Assembly: GCA_029204225.1 (NCBI GenBank)
Contig: CM055095.1
Span: forward strand, 40,416,141-40,480,140
Source: Diphasiastrum complanatum
Taxonomy: Eukaryota; Streptophyta; Lycopodiopsida; Lycopodiales; Lycopodiaceae
Length of the DNA stretch: 64,000 bases
Direction: 5' to 3'
The translations under genes were made by a program, and so were the position numbers. Shown here piece after piece: positions 9,719 through 20,283 of this stretch. The notes beneath the pieces were generated by a model that worked only from the letters and a program-made list of their open reading frames with translations, did not search any database and had not been told where the DNA came from. Each line of letters opens with the position of its first letter. The first letter of the stretch is position 1.

Positions 9719-12700
9719 TTAATCTGAATCCATGAATGCCTTGACCTTCAAACTTAGTTCCGCACAGAACTTTTTGTGTGCTTCCAAGCTTAATGCTTTA
9801 GTAAAAATATCCGTTGTCATATCTTGCGTTCGATAGTACTGCAATTTGACCTCTTTGTCGAGAACTTTGTTTCTGACATAGTGATACTTCAGTTCAATGT
9901 GCTTACTCCTAGAATGAGCTATAGGGTTGGCTGACAAGGCAATGGCACTTTGATTCTCACAAAATAATGATGTCGGAGCATATTGATTCAGACTGATATC
10001 TAAAAGTAAGTCTCTCAACCAAATTGCTTCCTTTGCAGCTTGAGAGGTTGCGATATACTCTGATTCTGTAGAAGATAGAGCTATCGAAGATTGCTTGCGA
10101 CCGTTCCAGGAAATTGGACCATTGTTGAGGAAGAATGCAAATCCAGAAGTGGATTTATGAGTGTCTACATCTCCTGCCCAACTTGCATCTGTAAAACCAA
10201 TGAGTAAATTGAGTTTGTCATTGTCTATTGCTCAATAACAAATGCAAAAGTCCATAGTAGCTCGAAGATATCTCATGGCTCTGATAAGAGCCTTCCAATG
10301 TGTCACACCAGGGTTGGCCATATACTGACTTAGGGAGCTGACTGCAAAAGCTATGTCTGGCCTGGTACAGATCATGGCGTACACAAGAGATCCTATAATA
10401 GAACGGTAATGATACTCATGCATCTGCTCCTTTTCTTGAATTGTTTGAGGACACTTGTCCTTTGACAATTTGAGACCTAATTCCATTGGTGAGAGAGGCA
10501 ACGTGCAATTAACCAGATTATATCTGACTAACATATTGTAAATGTACCTCTGTTGAGTAATGTATATCAACTTATGTTTTCTGTCTCTGTGGATTTGAAT
10601 ACCAAGGCAAAAATGAGCTTCGCCCAGATCGGTCATGTCGAATTCGGAAGATAGCATTGTCTTGGCCTCTTTTATCATGTCGGTACTATTGTTGAAAAGC
10701 AATGTATCATCCACGTATAAAGTAATAATGATAAAAGACTGTTGTACTGCTTTGAAGTAAACATTGGAATCTGAAGAGCTAGGTGTGTAGTCGTGATCAA
10801 TAAGAAAAGTACTGATCCTTTGAAACCATGCTCGAGCATATTGCTTCAAGCCATTAAGTGCCTTATGGAGTTTACACACATGATTGTGTTTACCCTTGAT
10901 AATGTAACCTTCGGGTTGCACCATGTAAATGTCTTCTTTGATAACTCCATTGAGATATGTTATCTGTACATCCATTTGATGTATTTCCAAATCTGCTGCA
11001 ACAACAAACGATAGCAAAAGTCCAAGAAGAATGCTTGACTACTAGATTGAAAGTCTCAGTGTAATCGACATTGTATACCTAAGAAAATCTTTTGGCGATA
11101 AGTCAGGCCTTTCTTTTGTCGATGCTTCCGTTTGCTTTGTACTTGACTTTGAAAATAACTATGCTTCTGCTAGCAGGTAATTCGGCAATCGTCCATGTCT
11201 GGTTCTTGATAAGAGATGAATACTCTTTATCCTAGCTTCTTTCTAGAGATTGGAATATGGTTAACTGAGTGCCTCTTTGACAGTCATTGGCTCGTGAACA
11301 AGACAGGCTGCAGACTCATCGATATACCTGATAGGTGGTCTGCTAGCTCTCGATGATCTTTTGGAAAATAGAGGAAGTTGATCATTTTCATCATACTGTA
11401 GTTGTTGAACTGCAACATCATCAACTTCTGATTCATCGTTGATATGTTGTTCGTCGAAAGTAGATGAGCTTGGACCTTCAATGGGAATAGTCGACTGAGG
11501 AACTGGGAAGTTCAATATGTCAGAAGAATCTGACAGGTCGGCTAAGTGGGCATTGTCTTTTCCTTTGAGGTCGATAAACTGATCTTCGATGAAGATGATA
11601 TGCCAGCTAATGAATATCTTCAACTCAATGGGATCGGACAACTTATAGGCTTGATCTGAAGTAGTGTAACTGATGAAAATACATTTGATACTCTTTAAGT
11701 CGAGCTTTTTCCTGAGATCATGAGGAATCTACGCATAAGCAGTACATCCAAAAATTCGTAAGTTTGATAAAGAAAGTTTGGTACTTGTCCAAACTTCGAA
11801 TGGTGTTTTGTCTGAGAGACCTTTAGTAGGACATCTGTTCTGAATATAGGTTGCTGTTGAAACAGCTTCAACCTAGAAGAACTTCAGAAGTGTCACATGT
11901 GATAACATGCACTTTTCCTAAACGATGATGCCATAGTAATGCTTTATTGAGCTCCGGAATCTAGAAACCAAGAATCATCCAAAACTGTGCTTTGGCCTTT
12001 GACCATAAATTCGTCTTCATCCACTTCGACCTGGGGAGATGATGTAACTGTATTTATTTGTTGATCAGGTTGCTTGGATGCATTCTTTGCTTGAGAATTT
12101 GGCAATCCTGAATCTCATGGTTATTGTGCTTGCAATATTCGCAAAATATCTTCTCCTTCGATTGTGGATTTGATGATTGTCCTTGACTTTGAGTTGGCTT
12201 CTGATTCGTTGCAGACTTCTTGGAGCTTTTCTACTTTTGTCGTTTTGAGCCTTTGTTGATGTATAGAGCCTGAGATGAGAAAGTAAACGAAGTGTCTTGA
12301 TTTCTTCGATATCTTCTTGCAGCAACATAGTGATAACTTTGGTAAGAGTTAAATCTGAGTTTGTTGTGATGATCATCACCTAGTTCTCATATGTAGAGGG
12401 CAGACTTGAAAGCAATGTCATAATTGCATCTTGATCGTTTGACTGATCCGACAGCGTCCATCTATTGCAAGAGATTCTTAAATTGGTTAATATGACTCTG
12501 AAGAGAATCACCATTTGACATCTTGAGTGTGAAGAATTTTCTTCGTAGGTGTAACTTGGTAGTTACGTTTCTCACATCATATAGTGAGCTCAGGATGTCC
12601 CAAACTTCTTTTGAAGTTTTGGCTTCAGCTATGTGTCCACTCTGCATATCTAATATATTGAGCATGATAAGCACGAAAGCTTTACCATCCTTCGATTTCC

Positions 12701-12863
12701 ACTTTGAGTCTTTTGTGTCGTCTTCACGTTTGACTTCGATACCTGTAACAACATCCCACAACTCGTTGGCAATTAGCAAGGTCTTCATCTTAAATTTTCA
12801 TAAATGATATTTGGATCCATTCAGCTTGTCTGCGATAAGACCGACTTTACTTTGAGAATCCAT
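9719..12863 (-). pseudogene. Copia element C2 gag-pol, collapsed by deletions
   Basis: Reading from 12863 on the minus strand: a gag start (MDSQSKVGLIADKLNGSKY, then a stop), UBN2-type gag (NELWDVVTG ... KEVWDILSSLY), a zinc knuckle CEYCKHNNHEIQDC near 12140, and a protease-like WFLDSGA near 11960. This runs almost directly into a pre-integrase WHHRLGK and then the integrase C-terminus (NRCPTKGLSDKTPFEVW), so most of the integrase core is deleted. A linker (11641-11261), a frame-broken RT N-terminus, open RT (11017-10232, LYVDD) and RNase H (to 9719, DIFTKAL) follow. There are multiple stops and frameshifts. Confidence 0.85.
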
Positions 12864-12929
12864 ATGGGACTTAGTCTGTCGATTGTATCGATGATGCTAG
12901 TATGTAGTGATGCCAACAATAGGAAATCA

Positions 12930-13204
12930 GTTCTCTGATATTGAAAAAGATGATATGAACCGAAGAATATGATATCAATTTGATATCATGAAAAATATCA
13001 AGTATTAGAGCTATGCGCTTTGATATTGTGATAGTATTAGGCCTTGATAAAGATCACGTCTGATACCGTGGCGGTTCAGATAAAGAGAGTAGTAAAAACT
13101 ACTCTGATATCGTGATCTAGCACTAATACTATGATGGATCAATCTGATAAGAGATTAGAAATATTTTGATACTAGATTAAAATGCTTTGATACCAAATTA
13201 GAAT
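12930..13204. repeat. TGATA-rich degenerate repeat in copia C2 leader
   Basis: I count about thirteen TGATA motifs in about 280 bp between the C2 gag start and its PBS. Several occur as t(c/t)tgata(t/c)c, for example tctgataccgtgg, ctctgatatcgtga and tttgataccaaatt. These resemble degenerate copies of the PBS-containing sequence ctctgataccatg. Confidence 0.6.
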
Positions 13205-13216
13205 GCTCTGATACCA
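13205..13216 (-). other. Primer-binding site of copia C2
   Basis: The plus-strand gctctgatacca is, on the minus strand, TGGTATCAGAGC, complementary to initiator methionine tRNA. It is directly followed by TGTCGG, the probable end of the 5' LTR. Confidence 0.8.
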
Positions 13217-13365
13217 TGTCGGAAATAGGTGAGTAATAGAATATCAAAAACTTCCTACTTCCAATGCATGACTACGCTTATCAATATTGAACAAAACAAT
13301 AGTGATGGAAATCACGTTCAATCTTTAGTAACTAACCTTGAAATCGCTAGAAACTAAGTGATTAC
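13217..13365 (-). repeat. Truncated 5' LTR of copia C2
   Basis: The segment starts TGTCGGAAATAG directly at the PBS but is cut after about 150 bp, where plus-strand copia integrase sequence (C4) begins. It does not align with the putative 3' LTR end at 9711, so the assignment rests on position alone. Confidence 0.4.
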
Positions 13366-15567
13366 GTGGGTAAGATGTCACGTACTCCTTTTGTCAAGGA
13401 CTCCTTCAGAACGACAAAGATTCTAGAGCTACTACATTCAGACATTTGTGGACCTTTCAACATGATCTCAATAGGAGGCTCGAAATACTATATCACCTTT
13501 ATTGATGATTGCAGTAAGTTTTCCAGAGTCTACTTCATTCACAATAAATCAGATGCATTTGACAAATTCACAGAGTTTGTGAACTGGACAGAAAGATGCA
13601 CAAAAAACAAGGTGAAACAGATCAGAACTTATCGGGGTGGAGAATACATCTCAAATCGATTTACTGATTTCTACAATAATCAAGGAATCATTCACAGAAG
13701 GACAACATCCTATACACCGCAGCACAATGGTCTTGCGAAAAGAAAGAACATGACTCTTATGGAAGCCGTTAGCTGCATGATGGCCTATTTGAAGGCTCCA
13801 AGAGTGTTGTGGCCTGAAGCAGTAGCTACAGCTGCTTACATTTAGAATAGGACAGGAAAATCTGGTGTTCCTCATACAACACCACACGAACTATGGTGGG
13901 GTGAGAAACCCAATCTGACTCATATTGGAATCTTTGGTTGTGCAGCATATGCACATGTTCCTGACAAGCTTTGAAAGAATCTTGATGAGAAAGCAGAACA
14001 AGGATATCTTGTAGGATATGACAATCATTCGTCATATTACATCATCTATATGCTAGAGACAAACACAGTGAAGACAATCAGAGACGTCAAGTTCGATGAG
14101 AGCAGAACAATGGCCAACAATGATCTTGTCAGTTATGAAGTCCTTGGAAGACAATATTATGATCTACCAAACGTGACAAAGGGAGCAGAGGACAAACACT
14201 CAGATGAAGATGTTCGAGTCACGAGCGACAAATCAGACGAAGAAAGATTCACAAGCCTACTGCTACAACACTTGTAAACCAAAATGGTTCTGGAGCTAGC
14301 AGAACAGATAAAGACAAGAGCATTGCAATACCAGAAGGATCTGCTAGAAGATCACAAGAGAACAAAGAGCACCAGCAAGATTTGTGTTACTATTTGCATA
14401 TGCAGCCGCTTATGATCTCAAGATTCACATCGTGGATGAGAAAATTGTTCTTACATGGTGAGCTAGACGAAGAAGTCTACATGGATCAACCTCCAGGCTA
14501 CATTTCGAATGCAAAATGCACATGAGTATCTACGGCCTGAAGCAATCAACGCGACAATGGTATAAGAAGATAGATCAAGCCCTAAAATCCTTAGGATTCA
14601 AGCCACTAATAGCTGATTCCAATGTTTTGTAAGAATTACAGATGGGAAGATCATCATTATAGTTGTATATGTGGATGACACTCTGATACTCTGCAAAAGT
14701 AAAGAACTTATTGCTGAGGTGAAGTATGACATCTCGAAACATTTTGAGATCACAAACCTAGGGGAAGCCAGATATTATCTTGGCTTACAGATTGATAGAG
14801 ACTATGACAAAGAGAAATTGTACCTTCATCAGTCCAGATATACCCAAAAAATCCTAGAAGATTTTGGGATGATGAATTGCAAAGGAGAAAATACTCCAAT
14901 GCTTGCAGGAACAATCCTGACAAATGAAGATTGCTCGAAGACTGAAGAAGAAAGAGAATTGATGGAGCATACACCATATAGGAAGTTAATCGGATCACTA
15001 ATGTATCTTGCAGATAACACACGTCCTGACATTGCTTATGCCGTGTTCAGAATGAGCCAATTCAGTACAAATCTAGACTCGACTCATTGGAAGATCGCAA
15101 AATGAATCTTGCAATACCTTCAATTAAATAAGCATTTTGGATTGTGTTATTCTCGTGATGCAGGGTTCCAGATGCTTTCATACAGTGATGCTAGCTGGGC
15201 ATCTCTCAAGGACGACTGCAAAAGTGTCTCGGGAGGATGTACCATCACATCAGGAGCAGCAATTCTCTGGGTTTGCAAAAAGCAGACCATCGTGGCTCAG
15301 TCATCCTACGAAGCAGAGTACGTAGCAACAACAAATATGGCCAATGAAATCACTTGGTTCAAACAGTTCCTTGACGAACAAGGTGAAAAGAAGATGGTTG
15401 CTATCTTCACAAAGGCCTTAGACAAAGGTCTGTTCGAGAAACAAAGGAGCAGTTTTGGAGTCATCAAGCTATTACGCTTTGAGAGGGAGCTGAAGAAACA
15501 AAATGTTTCTGTTATTAAAGCTCTACTAGCTCTTGACTCCCAACCTGATGAAAAGACACGAAAATGA
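13366..15567 (+). pseudogene. Copia fragment C4 (integrase-RT-RNase H)
   Basis: The fragment begins inside integrase (GKMSRTPF ... HSDICGPF ... FIDDCSKF ... TPQHNGLAKRKN). It continues through an integrase C-terminal/linker region with two stops (about 13843 and 13973), then a broken RT (VVYVDDTLILCKS near 14670, LGLQIDRD, SLMYLADNTRPDIAYAV) and RNase H (YSDASWASLKDD ... SYEAEYVA) to 15567. RNase H has an internal deletion: WFKQFLDEQG joins directly to a VAIFTKALDKGLFEK motif. There is no gag, protease or LTR. Its closest relative in the window is C3 on the opposite strand at 18922-20283, and the two converge on the H3-Ulp1 gene. Confidence 0.85.
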
Positions 15568-15731
15568 AATGTTCATGAACAACATGAACAATAGGAGAAA
15601 GTCAAACGACACGAAGAGAAAATGTTCGCGACACAACAGGAGTCAAACAATGCGAAGCGACACAAATTTTTTTGTTTTGATCCACGTTTGTTCTGTTCAA
15701 ACTTCTTTTTGTTAATTTTCTTCTTCCGAGA
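15568..15731 (+). promoter_or_regulatory. 5' flank / possible promoter of the H3-Ulp1 gene
   Basis: Only 164 bp separate the end of copia fragment C4 from the H3-like start codon. The stretch is A/T rich with a pyrimidine-rich run just before the ATG (ttcttttttgttaattttcttcttcc). I see no clear TATA box. If the gene is transcribed, its promoter or an upstream untranslated exon may lie within copia-derived DNA. Confidence 0.25.
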
Positions 15732-17841
15732 ATGATGGCCAGGACCAAATGCACCGCCCGTGCCATCACCACTGTACAACCATCCCATTCCTGTATTCCC
15801 CCTGGTATTGGCCGTAGGCATGGCAAGAAGCAAGTCTGGCTGAGGGAGATCAGAAAACTTCAGAGATCAACTGAATTGTTGATCCCTAGAGCTCCTTTCG
15901 GTCGATCTGTATGGAATGTCACTCTGTTATTTGGGCTGGATGTTCCTTTTGTCATGATAGGCATGCAGGCCTTGCAGGGTGCTGCAGAAGATTTTTTGTC
16001 CCAGTTTTTTGAGGATACTTGTCTTTTGGCAGTGCATGGTAAGCGTGTCACCATCATGCCAAAGGATTTTGTCATTCTCAAAAGGCTTCGGGACAAATAT
16101 TCTGGTCTGCATGTTGATAATGTCGGCACCTCCAGAGACCTGCCTCTAGATAGAACCAACGTGCCTATTATCTCTAGGAGGAAGAGAAAGCAGGTTGTCC
16201 CCAAGAAGGCTGAATCTCGAAGGCCAGCTGCTTCCCTTCCTCCTATACATATCTCGGCCAAGAGACCTCGTGTCTTCCTGAGCTCTGAGTCAGATGCTGG
16301 AGAATCTGACTCAGATCGAGAATTTTCACCCAGTCCTCCTCCTGTTATTCGTCCAGCTCCTCAGCAGGTTTCATCACCAAAAGTATTGATTACCCAAGAG
16401 GAGCTAGACCAAATAATAGAGAAATCTGTAAATATTCTTTTCACTTTTGTTTTTGCTCCTGTACATAATGTTTTTGTGAGAATTCCATACGATCCAGCCC
16501 AAGTTTTTTTTTATTCTGACCATTATAATCAATACGAGGCCTACCTAGCTAGCAACATTGATCTTCTTGACAACTTTTTTGATTTTTTTCTTCTAGATAC
16601 ACGTATAAGCTTTAGATTAGGTCCCAAATTTTGTGTCGAGCTAAAAGATAAGACCTCAAAAATTTCAGATGCAATAGTAGAGGCTGGAGTTTCTTTTTTG
16701 CAGAATAGTATTAGTTTCGATTCTCGTGGTACAGTTTTTGTAGTTAGTCCATTTTTCATGGGAGCGATAAAGGCGAAAGAAGCCAATTTTGAGAAGGCTG
16801 TCTATTTTATCGAGTGCAGTCTTATGGCGAAACCTTATTTGATTCCATATGAAAATAAGTAAGGATTGCTCTTTTGTTTTTGTTGCTTTAATCTGGATTG
16901 TTGCATGTGTCATTGCTTTAATAAGAACGGAATTTTTTCATAAATATGAACTTAACAATATTTGTATCTTGGCTGTTGCAGTCGGCATTGGAGCCTAAAC
17001 ATTCTTTTTGTAAAGATAAATAAGGAGGGAGTATCAAATTTTCTATGTGTGAAAATAAACTCAGCTGCAAATACACATAGAGAATTTGATTCTCTACTTC
17101 ATGATGCCGTTCGGGAAATACCGACAACGACAATTTCAATTGGAGATATAACCATTAAATCTCTCAAGGTATATTCAATTTATCTCAGATATGCATGTAT
17201 TTCTTTTTTAATTCAAATGTATCGTCATAGCATAAATAAAATTTCTATCATAATATTACTAATTTTCGTTCTGTATATGTAGTGTGTACAGCAAAATGAC
17301 GTTTTTAGTTGTGCATGGTTCGTCTTGTACAATACGAAGCTATTTTTTGAATGGTATAATTTACAAACGGATGTAGATATTGAAAAGGTAATATTCTATT
17401 CATTTGTAGTTCATTTCATTCTGATTCATATTTTATTACTATCATTGTTTGTAATTTGCTGATTCTTGTGTTTTGTGATGACAGTTCACTCTTGAGCTGT
17501 ATACTCCTGATGATGTATATAGATTTTGGCAAGAGTTAATCAGAACCTTTGCTCAGTACGGTGTAAGCGTTGCACCTGCAATCAAGGGCCCTCAAAAGGA
17601 AGCTGCTCCTGTCTTAACAGCCTTTCAGGTTGTTCAGGATGCAGATATTATTTCATATGATCAAAAAGGAATAAAAGTCCTTCCTAATACAGAGGAAGGC
17701 AATTTTGTAGCAGATATTTCTCTTGTCTTAAAAGGCATTGAGGCCCTTCCCGAAACAAAAGAGGGTGAGATTTTAGAAGGAGCTATTGATTCATCAGTTC
17801 CTAATACTGATATAGAAAATATAGAAAAATTGATTGAATAG
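15732..17841 (+). CDS. Histone H3-like / Ulp1-like cysteine protease fusion, four exons
   Basis: Exons are 15732-16858, 16982-17168, 17283-17387 and 17485-17841, all with GT-AG introns and matching phases, giving 591 residues. Residues 1-123 match histone H3: an MARTK start (second Met), a shortened tail, then LREIRKLQRSTELLIP (37-52), LFGLDVPF loop 1, AAEDFLSQFFEDT (84-96) and KRVTIMPKD (104-112), without gaps against canonical H3 from LREIR to MPKD. A linker holds RRKRKQVVPKK, nuclear-signal-like, and an acidic serine stretch (184-198). Residues about 250-465 resemble Ulp1/SENP: LIPYENNRHW with the catalytic-like His378, QQNDVFSC with Gln442 and Cys448; the usual Asp is probably Asn402. The tail carries two KGI-x-x-LP-x-T-x-EG repeats. 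Ulp1 enzymes remove SUMO-type modifiers; whether this protein enters chromatin or cleaves anything is unknown. Ulp1-like domains also occur in plant MULE transposons, so mobile-element origin is possible. The frame is open while its neighbours are broken. Confidence 0.8.
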
Positions 17842-18203
17842 AGATCTATTTGTAAATCGAGAGACATATAAGAAAAAAGATACAATCATTTTACTTGTAA
17901 GCAACTCGTTTATGGGTTTTTTTTCATTGATATCACAATAGATTCTTACAATCAGCTTGTGTCCATAGTCTAATAATGGAATGCAATTTTTCTATAATGA
18001 TAAAAAGACATTGGCATGTATTTGCCGATAGTGAATCTCAATGTTCTTCCATAAGTTAGAATTAGTACAGAGTTTGTATTAGAAAGTTTTGATTGAAACT
18101 ATTCATAAAAGATCGAGTGTTTAAAGACTTACGAGTTTACCATTGAAAATGAATCTGAAGTCTGAAAGTACATCATCTTGTAGGAGCAATAGTTTCTGCC
18201 GAA
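17842..18203. other. 3' flank of the H3-Ulp1 gene, nothing else seen
   Basis: A/T-rich sequence with no AATAAA signal, LTR terminus or coding motif that I can recognise. It probably contains the 3' untranslated region of the gene. Confidence 0.4.
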
Positions 18204-18913
18204 TGTAGTTTAGACTAGCGTATATGGCGGTCTCCCAACTAGCATGCACTATGGCTTAATCCAACTAGCATGGCTGGCCAAGGGATAGCATGGTGGTGAG
18301 TATTGTGAGGGTAAGATCCACTTTTTCTTGCATAAGCTCATATTGTTGCTAACACAAATGAGAAAATACTATTAAGAAATCCTAGATTAATCACTATGGC
18401 TGCCCCAACTAGTGGCTAAGATTAAATCTAAAGATGAAACCCTAATCTTCCTTGAATCCCAACCCTTAATTTGAGGCATTCCCTTCCAAACTAAGGTGGC
18501 TATCCTATACTCTCTCTTGAGGCTTACCCAACCAAGAGGACACAACTAACTCAATATTAATATATTTCATACAAGATGGGAAGATCCAAAATGTAGAATT
18601 CCTCTACAAGTGTTCGCCTACAAATGAGCTCTCCACATTGACTTATACTTGGAGGCCCTTGTTTTACAAAGAACCGTCAAAAACTTGAAACCTAATAATT
18701 TAGTTAAGTTACAAGCCGTAGTAATTTAAGTACAGAACTAAGTCACTTACAATAGGTTTCATGGGACAAACCCCCAATGGACCATATGACTTATTTTTAT
18801 AAGTTAGGTTCCATGGGACAGACCCCCAATGGACCTAAGCTAGAGTCCCCTTAAATAATATGACTTGAACTAATTTGAATTATCATATGGCTAGAATATT
18901 CATAGGGAATATT
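18204..18913 (-). repeat. LTR-like repeat R1, copy B
   Basis: Starts TGTAGTTTAGAC, includes tatggcggtctcccaactag at 18223-18242, and ends near catagggaatattatcc. On the minus strand both copies start alike (GGATAATATTCCCTATG here, GGATAATGTTGTCCCTTATG in copy A). Its purine-tract side abuts copia fragment C3, not a gypsy body, so the junction is secondary. Confidence 0.4.
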
Positions 18914-18921
18914 ATCCTACA

Positions 18922-20283
18922 GATGGTTTTGAGTTTGATTTTGCAAGTTTCGAGTTCGATTCTGATTCGAACTTTTCTGCTGGAATTCGAACTGGTGATT
19001 CGAGTTTGTCAAGTACTCGATCTTGACCTCTCTCTGAATCTGGTAATTCTCTTTCATCTTCTGCTTGTTTTACTTCTGTCAACGTTGGTAGCTCATAATA
19101 GTTTTTGAGAATTTCATAGCCGACTAGATCACTGTCTGCTATGTATTTCGACTCATCAAATTTAACATCTCGAACAACTTTTATCTTGCGAGTTTCGGGT
19201 ACATAGACAAGATAATATGACGAACGTAACTCGAATCCTACCAGAAAACCTTGTTCTGTCTTTTCATCGAGTTTCTTTCTCAGCTTATCTGGTATGTGCA
19301 TATACACTGCGCATCCGAATGTCCGGACATGTGTTAGATTTGGCTTCGACTTCCACCATATCTCATGAGGAGTTTTATCCGGTATTCGAGATTTCAAGAT
19401 AGATTCTAAAGATAATTTGATGTAGCCACTACTTCTGCTCACAAATGTTTTGGTGCTTTCGCATGAGCCATCATACACCTTGCAGCTTCCATCAGTGTAC
19501 GATTCCTTCGTTCAGCTATTCCATTGTGCTGAGGTGTGTAAGATGCAGTCTTCATGTGCATAATACCTCGATCAGTGCAATAACCTTTGAATTCGTTGGA
19601 AATGTACTCACCTCCACGATCTGTGTGAATTTGCTATAGCTTATTGCTTGTCTGCTTCTCAGCCCAATTCGTATACTCAATGAATTTCTCGAAAGCTTCA
19701 GATTTAGTACGAATAAAGTATACTACAGCGAACTTGCTGAAGTCATCAATAAACGTAATGAAGTACTGTGCATCACCCAACGACAATACTCCGAATGGTC
19801 CACAATTATCTGAATGCACAATTTCAAGTACCTTAGTTGCTTTATAAACATCCTTACTGAAAGGTGTTCTAGTCATCTTGCCTTTAAGACAAGATTCGAA
19901 AGTAGTTCGAATATCTCTACTTTTGATTTCGACTCGAATTCTCTGACTTTTGTTGGCTTGGTACAAGGCTTCCATGTTCATGTGACATAGCCTCTTGTGC
20001 CACAGTACATCTGTTGATTCCTGAGTTTGATTGACTTGTTCGATTCTTGTTCGAATGTTCAGGTGATATAAATTTCCTTATCTGTTGCCTTTAGCAACCA
20101 GGTTATCAGAATCTTCCTCGAACAGTTTACAAGAGTTCTTCGTGAAGGTTACTGACATGCCTGTATCGATTATCTTAGCAACAGATAGAAGATCTTTATC
20201 AAGAGTAGGACATAGAAAACTTCCTCCAGTTTCTTGTCTCCCTGATTCGTGTCTAATCATAATACACCAGTTCCATCAACTAC
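18922..20283 (-). pseudogene. Copia fragment C3 (pre-integrase and integrase)
   Basis: Reading on the minus strand from about 20283: a protease/pre-integrase region (LDKDLLSVAKIIDTG), then integrase (KGKMTRTPF ... HSDNCGPFGVLSLG ... FIDDFSKF), followed by the integrase C-terminal part (KTPHEIWWKSKPNLTHVRTFGCAVY ... DEKTEQGFLVGF) and an acidic linker ending at 18922. RT and RNase H are missing. It belongs to the same copia lineage as C4 (GKMTRTPF vs GKMSRTPF, and the same order of motifs) but is inverted. Several stops and a frameshift lie near 19480-19640. Confidence 0.85.

Noticed and set aside
15732-16106. Ordinary histone H3 or CenH3 gene
   Set aside because: The tail is shortened, several invariant residues differ, and the frame continues into a long second domain with introns. 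Loop 1 length is not CenH3-like.
15860-16913. Minus-strand open frames opposite the H3-Ulp1 gene
   Set aside because: The plus strand has H3 and Ulp1-like motifs and phase-matched introns; the minus frames have none.
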